The translations under genes and the position numbers were made by a program. 64,000 bases of DNA from Rhodothermia bacterium (GTDB lineage: Bacteria > Bacteroidota > Rhodothermia > Rhodothermales > UBA2364): positions 1 to 64,000 of the forward strand of contig JAFLBZ010000003.1 of NCBI GenBank assembly GCA_017303715.1, given 5' to 3'. The notes under the pieces were generated by a model that was not told the origin of the DNA, did no database searches, and saw only the letters and a list, made by a program, of their open reading frames with translations. Shown here piece after piece: positions 8,838 through 17,208 of this stretch; the first letter of the stretch is position 1; every line of letters starts with the position of its first letter.

Positions 8838-8886
8838 TAAAATCAATCAAAATACCAACGGGCATACAAAAAAATCAACAACTCAC

Positions 8887-8949
8887 TTGACTATACGACG
8901 ATCATCGTAGTATATTAATTACGACGATCATCGTACTTTCATCATCGTA
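8887..8949 (+). promoter_or_regulatory. blaI promoter with two full operators and a half-site
   Basis: A sigma70-like promoter reads TTGACT (8887-8892), an 18-base spacer, TATATT (8911-8916). TACGACGATCATCGTA occurs twice, at 8894-8909 (inside the spacer) and at 8920-8935 (near the expected transcription start), with centres 26 bp apart. A half-site ATCATCGTA follows at 8941-8949. The outer arms TACGA/TCGTA form the dyad; the centre is nearly symmetrical. The arrangement fits autorepression by the BlaI-type repressor encoded at 8962. Confidence 0.75.
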
Positions 8950-8961
8950 AAAAAACACCCC

Positions 8962-9339
8962 ATGAAACGATCTTACACTGGACTTGGCGAAACAGAAATG
9001 GAACTGCTCCGACATGTATGGGAGGCGGGGCGTTGTACCGTAGCCGAAATCCATCAGGTGGTTACGAAATACCGTCCTGTAGCCTATACCACGATTATGT
9101 CTGTAATGAAAAAATTGGCGGACAAAGGCTACCTTAAATTTGAGCAAGAAGGCAATGCCTACGTTTATTGGTCTGCCGAGCCAGCCGAAGAGATGCAAGG
9201 CAAAGTTTTGCAAGAAGTGGTGGAAAAAGTGTTTAGTGGTTCACCCTCGGCTTTGGTACAAACCTTGGTGGCGCAAGGCAACATGAGTGAAGCACAACGC
9301 GAGGAAATCCTTGCAATTATAGAACAACTCAAACCTTGA
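8962..9339 (+). CDS. blaI: BlaI/MecI/CopY-family transcriptional repressor
   Basis: Winged-helix repressor of 125 residues that binds dyad operators as a dimer and is inactivated by proteolysis in the classical systems. The N-terminal half has the family pattern: LGETEMELLRHVWEAG, CTVAEIH, then YTTIMSVMKKLADKGYL (recognition helix and wing), ending with VYWSAEP. The C-terminal half is a helical dimerisation region. It is the first gene of an apparent operon with an outer-membrane-type protein and a BlaR1-like M56 protease. Two matching operators overlap its own promoter. No beta-lactamase gene is nearby, so the regulated stress may not be an antibiotic. Confidence 0.88.
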   Translation: MKRSYTGLGETEMELLRHVWEAGRCTVAEIHQVVTKYRPVAYTTIMSVMKKLADKGYLKFEQEGNAYVYWSAEPAEEMQGKVLQEVVEKVFSGSPSALVQTLVAQGNMSEAQREEILAIIEQLKP

Positions 9340-9436
9340 GCCTTCTTTTGGGTCATGGTTGTCACAAAATTGGCCCAACACCGTCTTTTCAGCATCCGCC
9401 CATTCATCACTCTTCACCCCCAAACCCTCCAACATC

Positions 9437-10726
9437 ATGAGGATTTTACTTGGACTTTTTTTAAGTTTATTACACATCGGCGGCGCGATGGTTTTTGCGC
9501 AAAGCCCGCCTCCACCTTCAAAACCACAAGTTTTCTTAGACTGTACATTCTGTGACCACGATTTTATCCGATCGGAGATCAAGTTTGTGGATTATGTCAC
9601 GGATCGTGCCATTGCTGATGTACACGCCCTTATTACCACCGAAACAAACGGGAGTGGTGGCGAGACCTATACAATAGATTTAATGGGGCTCCAGCGGTTC
9701 CAGTCGTTAAAACAGACGCTCAAATTTGGGACATCTGGAGCCGATACTGGAGATCATGTTCGGAAAAAATTGGTACAGCATTTAAAGGTGGGCTTGGTTC
9801 CTTTTGTATCTGCAACGCCCACCCTTGCAAGCCTCCAAATTGGTTACACACCGCCCTCCGCAGACCCGAATACGCTGCCTGTTCCGCTTAACGACAAATG
9901 GAACTTGTGGAACTTTCGGATAGGGACCAATGCAAATATAGAAGCGGAAAGCAGCTATAAATCGGCCAATTACAGTGGCCGCTTCAATGCAAACCGAACT
10001 TCAGATAAATGGAAAACCTCTCTTTCCGCCTACTTAAGTAAAAACCGGAATGAGTTCACTTATACCAATGACCAGAACCGAGATACCACCTTAATTAACC
10101 TGAACAAGAACTGGTCTGTCAATTCGTCTGCTATTCGTACATTGGCCAAGCAGTCTTCGGGGCGTGTTTCTGTATCGCTTTTTGGTTCAACATATAACAA
10201 CGTTTTACGCAACTTTCAGATAAGTCCGGGCTATGAATACAGTTTTACGCCCTACGAAGAATCCACACGCCGTGCCTTTAAGTTGCAGTGGAATCCCAAT
10301 ATTCAATTCGTGGAATACGAAGAAATCACCCTTTTTGATAAAAAAACTGAAACTTTATTCCAGAATCGGTTGAGCGCCATCTTATCACAACAACAACCGT
10401 GGGGATCCGCCTCGCTGACCTTAACCGGAACACATTACTTGCACGATTTTCAACTTTGGCAACTTTCGTTGATAGGCAATGTAGAGTGGCGGATTACCAA
10501 AGGTCTGTCGTTTAGTGTAGGGGGGTCTTTTGCCTCCATCAACGACCAAATTAGCCTGCCCAAAAACGATCCTTCCAGCGAAGACATTCTGACGCGCTTC
10601 AAACAACAAAAGACAAACTTCCGCTATTGGACGTTTATGGGACTTTCTTATCGCTTCGGTGCATTAACAAATAACATTGTAAACTCCAGATTTGACGAAG
10701 GAGGTGGATTTTACATTTCCTATTAA
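9437..10726 (+). CDS. Secreted outer-membrane beta-barrel-like protein between blaI and blaR1
   Basis: Unrecognised protein of about 429 residues. The frame opens at 9359, but the ATG at 9437 (MRILLGLFLSLLHIGG) starts a clear signal peptide ending MVFAQ and is preferred. After a short Pro-rich stretch comes a CTFCDHDF motif with two cysteines. The rest alternates polar and aromatic residues (for example FRIGTNANIEAESSYK) and ends SRFDEGGGFYISY, as in outer-membrane barrels with a terminal aromatic residue. It sits 97 bases after blaI and 33 bases before the M56 protease gene on the same strand, so it is probably under BlaI control. A role as target or sensor of the system is a guess. Confidence 0.65.
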   Translation: MRILLGLFLSLLHIGGAMVFAQSPPPPSKPQVFLDCTFCDHDFIRSEIKFVDYVTDRAIADVHALITTETNGSGGETYTIDLMGLQRFQSLKQTLKFGTSGADTGDHVRKKLVQHLKVGLVPFVSATPTLASLQIGYTPPSADPNTLPVPLNDKWNLWNFRIGTNANIEAESSYKSANYSGRFNANRTSDKWKTSLSAYLSKNRNEFTYTNDQNRDTTLINLNKNWSVNSSAIRTLAKQSSGRVSVSLFGSTYNNVLRNFQISPGYEYSFTPYEESTRRAFKLQWNPNIQFVEYEEITLFDKKTETLFQNRLSAILSQQQPWGSASLTLTGTHYLHDFQLWQLSLIGNVEWRITKGLSFSVGGSFASINDQISLPKNDPSSEDILTRFKQQKTNFRYWTFMGLSYRFGALTNNIVNSRFDEGGGFYISY

Positions 10727-10759
10727 CCCATTGTTTTTCAAAAACTAACTCTAAACACC

Positions 10760-13543
10760 ATGACGCTATTTTCTTCATTTAGCGACCAATACCTTTGGTT
10801 CAATGCTGGATTGGTACTCTTCATTTGGAGTGCAATTACACTGGCAACATGGGGCATTCTTGAGATCAAGAAAAACTGGCATCCGGTTTTACGAACGGGT
10901 TTATACCGTGCGCTTATGGTGGCACTACCGCTAAGTATTTTACTGGTCGTACTCGGTTTTCCAGCGCTGATGTCCATTGAAAGCCCATTTTTTTCGCAAG
11001 AATCGGAAGCAAAAACTACCCTCGTTACACAAGAAGCAGCATTTCACGCCACTTCAAAGGCCACAACACCACTGCCTACCACCGGATCACCTCCTCGGCC
11101 ACAGGTGCAACAAACAAACAGCCAGAAAATACACCCCCTTTTCGGTGGGAAAGACGTTTTCTGGGGCGTTTTCGGCTTAGGTATTGGGCTGCTATTGCTG
11201 ATCCAATTGGGGAAGTTTATCCACGAAACCGCACAATTATATCGGTTCCGTCAAGGGCTTAAAGTCACCCTTCATCCAGATTTTCAAGACATGCTGTATG
11301 CATTGTCTCTACAAGTGGGCCTTCGTCCAGATCGGGTTTTGTTGGCCACAATCGAGGCAGAGACCGTCCCGATGACCTTTGGTTGGCGTAGGCCGATGAT
11401 TGTTCTGCCCGCCTTTTTATTGGAAAAACCGTTAGAGGCAGAGATGGCCATTTTCCACGAATTGGTACACATCCGCCGCCATGATTTTGTCTGGAATTGG
11501 GTAGAACGGCTATTGAATCTTGCATTTTGGTTCCATCCTCTGATGTACCTCATCCGCAACCGAATTGTGCAGGCACGCGAACAGGTTTGCGACACCACGG
11601 TCTTGAGCATTGGTTGTTATCCAGCAGATGTGTATGCCAAGCTATTGTTCCAACTTTCTGCTGCTCCGGCGCACCGTCCAGCGTTGCAAATGGCAGACAC
11701 GTTTATGAGCCTTAAAACACGCCTCGAAGCCATCAAGTGCCAAACCCATAGCCAGTACCACATCCAACACGCACACCGTTTAGGCAAAGTATTGAGTATG
11801 GTACTTCTCGTTCTAACGACGCTTCTTGTGGCCGGAACCAAGTTTTACGAAACACCACCACCAAAAACGACCATCACGCCAGCCATTGCAAATTCCGCTG
11901 ATTGCGCATTGTCGTTCAAAAGTGGCCAGATTAACTTATACAACAACAACGACTTGGATGTGAACGTATCCTACCGTGCCCATCGGGGCTTTTGCACGGG
12001 CATAATCTTACACCCACAAACGGGCTTAATCCGGTTTTCTACCATGCCTTTTCAACAGGCCCACCAAGCCGGAAATGTATCGGGGAACCTAATCCGCTTC
12101 TCGGTAGAAGGCTTCCATGTGACAATTTCATCCCAAGAAGCAATCTTGGAAAACCCCGCTCGGCAAACGCTTTATGTGGCGCGTTATCCAAAATACCAAC
12201 CGGAAAATTGGCAGAACAACCGTCCTGAAGGCAGTTTTGAACGGTTTTCGGATCCACTTTGGTACTTTGGCTTAGAAGCCGAAATGCCACAAGAGGAAGA
12301 AAACGGGGTTCTGACACTTGCAAATTCCAGCTCAAATCTAATTTTCTCCCCCAAAATAGTAAATGGCCGACCTGTTAAAAACGGAAACGATGTTACACTT
12401 TCTTCCACTAACGCCAATAACCATTATTTTTATTGGTTTTTGGAAGATGTCGGACGCATCATTTTCTCGGTTTCCAAATTTAGAGGGGCGGTAGAAACAG
12501 GAAAGGTAGCAGGAAAAAAAATGACCCTCTACCATCAAGGAAGGACTATCGAGATCGAAAACCATTACAACCTTTTACAAGATCGCTCCAATGCGCAAAT
12601 TTGGGTTAGAATAGATCCGAGTCCGCGCTACAAACATAGTGGCATAACGGCAAAGCCCGACCATATTGATCGGGAGATAGAATCCCAAAATCCGTCAATC
12701 ATGGGCACTTTTAGTAGGTCTTCCAGAAACACTACGACGGAGATACCAATAGAAGGATTTGATATTGTTGCAGACAATGAACCTGCGAACACAAATCCCT
12801 TAGCAAATACCGAAAGCAAACTTGCACAATTGAGTACGTTGTTAGACCGTCAGGCCGAACAATTAGACTGGGAGTATTACCGTACCCAAGAACTTTACGG
12901 CCAGTACCAAGAAAATACAGAAGTACGGGACGAAATCATGCGGTATGGCTTTGCCATGAAGCAAAAGATGAGGGGGCTTTCTTTGCTCAAGTCCCAATTG
13001 GAGCAACAAAAAAGCCTGCTTCAGAAGGGTTCTTTAGGAAACGCCGAACAAAGGTTAGAGGAATTATCACAAAGAATTAACCAATTAAACCGAGAAACAG
13101 AACTCCTAAAGCGACAAAAGCCAAAGTATTCCGACAAAAATACCAATCGCTCAGGCCTCAATACCAATCGCTCAGGCGTAAAGGTGTGGACAACATCACC
13201 CAAAGGCTCTTCCAACACCTCTGTGGCAAAACCTCCAAGCGGTATTGATGCAAGTTCACCAGCCAGAGCGCCAAGTTCGCGTGAAGAGCCGTTTCCTACA
13301 AGACGTAATAGCACAATCACCTCCCACGGTTATCACTTTATATGTGAATCAGGCAAAGACTGTTCTTTCACAACATCGTGTACCGAGAACAACAACTGTA
13401 GTGTGAATTCCTTTGTTCGTACAAGTCCACAAAACCGTTTAGGTGCAACGGCTGAGACCAAACTGACAAAGCCTTGCAACACCAAACAGCCTTGTGCGGA
13501 ATCGCCAGAGTCGGTAGTTCGACCCAAAAATAAAACGCCTTAA
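10760..13543 (+). CDS. BlaR1-like M56 membrane metalloprotease with a long novel C-terminus
   Basis: Membrane zinc protease of 927 residues, presumably cleaving or inactivating the BlaI-type repressor encoded upstream. Hydrophobic segments near residues 12-35, 48-72 and 133-153 precede the cytoplasmic M56 domain. Its zinc motif HELVHIRRHD is near residue 233 and a third-ligand candidate lies in REQVCDTTVL. A further membrane segment at about 340-362 leads to a roughly 560-residue exported part. This part does not look like the penicillin-binding sensor of BlaR1: it has a beta-rich region, a coiled coil (about 690-790) with many Gln/Glu/Leu, a tandem NTNRSG repeat, and a Ser/Cys-rich tail. The sensed signal is therefore unknown. 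A terminator follows at 13568-13606. Confidence 0.8.
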   Translation: MTLFSSFSDQYLWFNAGLVLFIWSAITLATWGILEIKKNWHPVLRTGLYRALMVALPLSILLVVLGFPALMSIESPFFSQESEAKTTLVTQEAAFHATSKATTPLPTTGSPPRPQVQQTNSQKIHPLFGGKDVFWGVFGLGIGLLLLIQLGKFIHETAQLYRFRQGLKVTLHPDFQDMLYALSLQVGLRPDRVLLATIEAETVPMTFGWRRPMIVLPAFLLEKPLEAEMAIFHELVHIRRHDFVWNWVERLLNLAFWFHPLMYLIRNRIVQAREQVCDTTVLSIGCYPADVYAKLLFQLSAAPAHRPALQMADTFMSLKTRLEAIKCQTHSQYHIQHAHRLGKVLSMVLLVLTTLLVAGTKFYETPPPKTTITPAIANSADCALSFKSGQINLYNNNDLDVNVSYRAHRGFCTGIILHPQTGLIRFSTMPFQQAHQAGNVSGNLIRFSVEGFHVTISSQEAILENPARQTLYVARYPKYQPENWQNNRPEGSFERFSDPLWYFGLEAEMPQEEENGVLTLANSSSNLIFSPKIVNGRPVKNGNDVTLSSTNANNHYFYWFLEDVGRIIFSVSKFRGAVETGKVAGKKMTLYHQGRTIEIENHYNLLQDRSNAQIWVRIDPSPRYKHSGITAKPDHIDREIESQNPSIMGTFSRSSRNTTTEIPIEGFDIVADNEPANTNPLANTESKLAQLSTLLDRQAEQLDWEYYRTQELYGQYQENTEVRDEIMRYGFAMKQKMRGLSLLKSQLEQQKSLLQKGSLGNAEQRLEELSQRINQLNRETELLKRQKPKYSDKNTNRSGLNTNRSGVKVWTTSPKGSSNTSVAKPPSGIDASSPARAPSSREEPFPTRRNSTITSHGYHFICESGKDCSFTTSCTENNNCSVNSFVRTSPQNRLGATAETKLTKPCNTKQPCAESPESVVRPKNKTP
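13139..13179 (+). repeat. Short tandem repeat inside the M56 protease gene
   Basis: Two nearly identical copies of AATACCAATCGCTCAGGC, separated by CTC, encode NTNRSG-L-NTNRSG. They lie just after the coiled coil in the exported part and suggest a recent in-frame duplication. Confidence 0.7.
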
Positions 13544-13567
13544 CCCGTAACAATACCTCCTCCAAAA

Positions 13568-13606
13568 CAAGCCCGTTTGCTCCAAGCAGCGGGTTTGTTG
13601 TTTTTT
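13568..13606 (+). terminator. Rho-independent terminator of the blaI operon
   Basis: CAAGCCCG (13568-13575) pairs with CGGGTTTG (13590-13597) with one wobble. An inner GCT/AGC pair extends the stem and TTGTTTTTT follows. It begins about 25 bases after the M56 protease stop codon. Confidence 0.75.
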
Positions 13607-13900
13607 AACGAGACCGATGGGCTTTAACCCATTGTTATGCCATTTAGGAAAAAATGCTGTTTATGGGTTGATATTGCTAAAACTTTTGGGTGTTTGACAT
13701 GAGTAAACCGAAATAAGATTTGTGCCACAAGTGGCGAAGGTGCAAGAAACAAGCAATCAAGAGATTATAGGGCTGGCTTGTGGCTCACGAATGGTCTTTT
13801 TTGTTTGGTCAGAGATAAGGTCTATGAAAACAAAATTGCAATTTTTATAAAACAAAGAAAGGTGTTTTTTCATATATTTTCGTGCAAAAACATCATTACT
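13607..13900. other. Non-coding spacer before the Rpn-family pseudogene
   Basis: AT-rich, with no convincing ORF, RNA gene or repeat. An open frame running through it from 13778 is an upstream extension of the Rpn-family reading frame without family-like sequence. It should hold the promoter of the broken gene at 13901, but no clear promoter was recognised. Confidence 0.4.
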
Positions 13901-14880
13901 ATGCCCACATCCGAACCCATAGACCACGATAGCTTATTCAAAGAACTTATTCGGGTTTTCACCTACGAGTTCATTACGTTGTTTGCCCCTAAATTGGCAG
14001 CCGATCTCGACCGAGATTCATTCGAGTTTTGGACAAAGAATTGCTCCAGCTTTTGGATCAAGGTGAGCGCAAAGAAGTGGATTTACTCGTAAAAGCAAAA
14101 TTAAGTGGTCAACCTGTCTTTTTCTTGATTCATTTCGAGGTGCAATCTTCGTCCAATAATTGGTCGCCTGTGCGAATGTTCCAATACACAGCGCGTTTGT
14201 ACGAGCGTTTTGGACTTCCCATTTATCCGATTGCACTTTTGACTTGGGATAGCCCGAAAAAAGAAACGTCTAGTCATTTTTCGTTTGGCTTTCCACACTT
14301 CAACGTGTTGCAATTCAATTTCCACACCATCCAACTCAACCGTTTAAATTGGCGGGACTTTATGCGCATCGAAAACCCTGTGGCAACGGCACTCATGGCA
14401 AAAATGAACATTCCAAAAGAAGATCGTCCTTACGTAAAGTTGGAATACCTGCGCATGATCGTTACGCTGAAATTAGACCGCACCAAATCCGCACTGATTT
14501 GGCAATTCATGGAGACGTACCTTCAATTGAACCAAATAGAGGAACAAAAAGCCCAAACCTTGATAGAAATAGAACTTCCACCTGAAAATAAAAACGAAAT
14601 GAGACTTTATAACACTTCCTTCCATGACAAAGGGCGTGCCGAAGGAATCCTGATTGGCATCGAGCAAGGAAAAGCCGAAGGCGAATTTCAAGCCAAACTC
14701 GCAACGACCAAACACTTAATCGAGCGCAAATTTGGCGAATCGGTGTTAGCGATTTATCAAGCACGATTGGAGCAAATGTCCCTCAAAGAAATTGATGCGC
14801 TTTTTGATGTGGCGATATTCTTCAACGAACCAAATGAAATTGAGGAGTGGTTTAACGAAAAGATGTTACCAACCACATAA
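13901..14880 (+). pseudogene. Rpn-family recombination-promoting nuclease, frameshifted
   Basis: Relatives are PD-(D/E)XK nucleases (Rpn/transposase_31 group) linked to recombination and mobile DNA. The first frame (ATG 13901) reads MPTSEPIDHDSLFKELIR and LFAPKLAADLDRD, then leaves the family pattern and stops at 14092. The second frame, open to 14880, continues the family sequence: LDKELLQLLDQGERKEVDLLVKAKL and FLIHFEVQSS, holding the EVD and E-x-Q nuclease residues. The break is at a run of four T (14027-14030), where one additional T would restore FEF-LDKELL. The C-terminal part is intact, with a helical GRAEGILIGIEQGKAEG segment. Either a recent one-base deletion, a sequencing error at a homopolymer, or programmed slippage. 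Confidence 0.8.
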
Positions 14881-15002
14881 GAATTGTGCATAAAATCAGA
14901 TACTGTGTCTAAAATCAAGTTGCTTTCGGCCCGTGTGGAAGCGTTGAAGAATAAAGCGTACACGTAATTCCTACAGTAGTATTGGCTCTTCCCCCCCTTT
15001 CT

Positions 15003-15755
15003 TTAGAGTAACGCCACTTCCTCGTTCGCCAAAAGCGGATTGGGGACTGTTTCTATTTCTTCTACCACCCCATCACGGAAGCGCACAATTTTTCGGGCAT
15101 GGTGCGAGATGTCTTCCTCGTGCGTAACCATTACCACGGTATTTCCTGCACGATAAAGTGCTTCAAAGATACGCATGATTTCCGCGCTGGTGCGGGTATC
15201 CAAGTTGCCTGTAGGCTCATCGGCCAAGATCAACGAAGGACGGGTAACAATGGCCCGCGCAATAGCTACACGCTGGCGTTGCCCTCCAGAAAGTTCATTG
15301 GGTTTATGATTTACGCGGTCGCCCAAACCCACACTGTCTAAGGCATGTTGTGCCCGATCGCGCCGCTCGGAACGTTTAACCCCCGCATAGACCAAGGGGA
15401 GTTCCACGTTTTGCAAGATGCTAATCCGAGGAATCAGGTTAAAGGTTTGGAAAACGAAACCTATTTCACGGTTGCGCACCTCCGCCAATTCGTTGTCCCG
15501 CATCTTGCTCACATCTTGCCCATTGAGCATATACGTGCCAGCGGTTGGCGTGTCTAAACAGCCGACCATGTTCATCATCGTGGACTTTCCCGACCCCGAT
15601 GGCCCCATGATCGCTACAAATTCATTGGGATAAATATCCAACGAAACCCCGTTCAAGGCACGCACTTCCTGATCGCCCATTACATAGACCTTTGTCATCT
15701 CCCGAATGCTGATCAACGGTTCTGCCATTTTTCCTGCGGTTTGGTATTCGGTCAA
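15003..15755 (-). CDS. MacB/LolD-type ABC transporter ATP-binding protein
   Basis: ATPase of 250 residues in the MacB/LolD/FtsE group, which energises efflux or lipoprotein transport without moving substrate through the channel itself. It shows Walker [11 protein letters not shown]-loop [11 protein letters not shown], signature [14 protein letters not shown], Walker [13 protein letters not shown] and the switch His in VMVTHEED. The start may be Met10 (MAEPLIS). It is the third gene of an operon after TolC- and MacA-like proteins, 27 bases from the adaptor gene. No permease follows. The next genes downstream are an Rpn pseudogene and the blaI operon on the other strand, so the membrane subunit must be encoded elsewhere or has been lost. 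Confidence 0.82.
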   Translation of the reverse strand: MTEYQTAGKMAEPLISIREMTKVYVMGDQEVRALNGVSLDIYPNEFVAIMGPSGSGKSTMMNMVGCLDTPTAGTYMLNGQDVSKMRDNELAEVRNREIGFVFQTFNLIPRISILQNVELPLVYAGVKRSERRDRAQHALDSVGLGDRVNHKPNELSGGQRQRVAIARAIVTRPSLILADEPTGNLDTRTSAEIMRIFEALYRAGNTVVMVTHEEDISHHARKIVRFRDGVVEEIETVPNPLLANEEVALL

Positions 15756-15782
15756 GCCTTCGCCGACTGGTAGGTAATAATA

Positions 15783-17156
15783 TTAATTTTTCTTATTGTC
15801 TGTTTTGCGGGTACGTACCGCTTCGCCTTCTTCCAATTCACGGCTTACGATGCTATACGGCCCAATAATCACCTTTTCCGTACCAGATAAACCGGATTTA
15901 ATCTCGATATGAGTTTCATTCGCAATCCCCGTTTCTACCTGCACCATGTGTGCTTTGCCATCTCGTATCACAAAAACCACCTTTCGCAAGTCCTCTTTTT
16001 TCTTAACGGGGTTTGGGTTCGCCGCATCTGTAGGCGTTTCTTCTTCGGTTTTGGTACTTCCTTTGGCCTGTTTGCCTTTGGGTTTTGCATAATCACGCAC
16101 CGTAACGGCCTGAATAGGGACGGCCACCGCATTGATAATGGTATCCGTTGAAATATCTACCGTGCCACTCATACCGGGCCGGAACTCGGCTTGGGTTACT
16201 TGTACGGGTGTTTCTTCTGGACTGGGAATGGGGTTTAGCCTGCGTTGTACCCCCTCTTTTGTGATCGGCGCTTGTCCCACGAGGCGTACCTTTACCGGAA
16301 AATTAGTGACTTGGTCTTGGGTTCCTGTTCCGGTAGTACGAGCCGAGTTTGCGATTTCGGTCACAACGCCCTTAAACACACGTTCTGGATAGGCATCCAC
16401 CGATACATTCGCCGTATCCCCAACGGCCACATTGACGACATCGTTTTCGTTCACATCCACCTGCACTTCCATTTGGTCTAAACGGGCGATCCGCATCATT
16501 TCGGTTCCACTCATTTGGCTTGTCCCCACCACACGCTCACCCAACTCCACATTCAACTGGCTCACCACCCCGCTCATTGGTGCAAAAATAGAGGTTTTGT
16601 TCAACTGTTCACGGGCTTCACGGAGGCGTGCCTCGGCACTTTGGACGGCAAACTTGGCGGCATCGGTATTGGCCTTGGCAATGTTAAACTGTGTCTGAGC
16701 GGCCTCGAAGGTACTCTTGGGGATCACACCCTTCTCAAACAAGTCTTTTTGGCGGTTAAAGTCCAATTCAGCCCCCATAAGCTGTGCCTGAGACTGCGCC
16801 AAAGCAGCCTTAGCTTGGGAGACGCCAGCCTCGCTCTGCTCTACCTGTGCGGCATAAAAGTCCGATTTTATCCGAGCCAATAACATTCCTTTTTCCACCC
16901 AATCCCCTTCTTTCACGGCAAGGAAAACGATCTCGCCCGATACGTCGGGGGAAATTTTCACCTCCACTTCCGGCTGGATTTTTCCGGAAGCAGTAACCAC
17001 TTGCGTGATGTCGCGGCGCTCTACATTCGCCAACTCGATTTCTTTTCCTTCCTCGGTGTTCCGATCCTTGAAAATCCAGAGGAAGACGACCAATAACACG
17101 ATCACGACACCGCTTATAAGGAGCAGATTTCGGGTCGTATTGCGTTTTGCTGCCAT
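15783..17156 (-). CDS. MacA/HlyD-like periplasmic adaptor of an efflux pump
   Basis: Membrane-fusion protein of 457 residues bridging an inner-membrane ABC transporter and the TolC-like channel encoded upstream. One N-terminal membrane anchor (LLLISGVVIVLLVVFLWIF) is followed by the barrel-sandwich half VTASGKIQPEVEVKISPDVSGEI. A long coiled-coil hairpin spans about residues 100-185 (SQAKAALAQSQAQ, QLNKTSIFAPMSGVV) and beta-barrel domains follow. A charged, Lys/Thr/Pro-rich insert near residues 360-395 (KPKGKQAKGSTKTEEE) is unusual and probably a flexible loop. It lies between the TolC-like and ATPase genes, the typical tripartite order, so the proteins should act together. The cargo is unknown. 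Confidence 0.85.
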   Translation of the reverse strand: MAAKRNTTRNLLLISGVVIVLLVVFLWIFKDRNTEEGKEIELANVERRDITQVVTASGKIQPEVEVKISPDVSGEIVFLAVKEGDWVEKGMLLARIKSDFYAAQVEQSEAGVSQAKAALAQSQAQLMGAELDFNRQKDLFEKGVIPKSTFEAAQTQFNIAKANTDAAKFAVQSAEARLREAREQLNKTSIFAPMSGVVSQLNVELGERVVGTSQMSGTEMMRIARLDQMEVQVDVNENDVVNVAVGDTANVSVDAYPERVFKGVVTEIANSARTTGTGTQDQVTNFPVKVRLVGQAPITKEGVQRRLNPIPSPEETPVQVTQAEFRPGMSGTVDISTDTIINAVAVPIQAVTVRDYAKPKGKQAKGSTKTEEETPTDAANPNPVKKKEDLRKVVFVIRDGKAHMVQVETGIANETHIEIKSGLSGTEKVIIGPYSIVSRELEEGEAVRTRKTDNKKN

Positions 17157-17208
17157 GTTTTTATGATTTGATTACTGGCTTGCACGGTACATTCGCCAGC
17201 AGTTGGGT

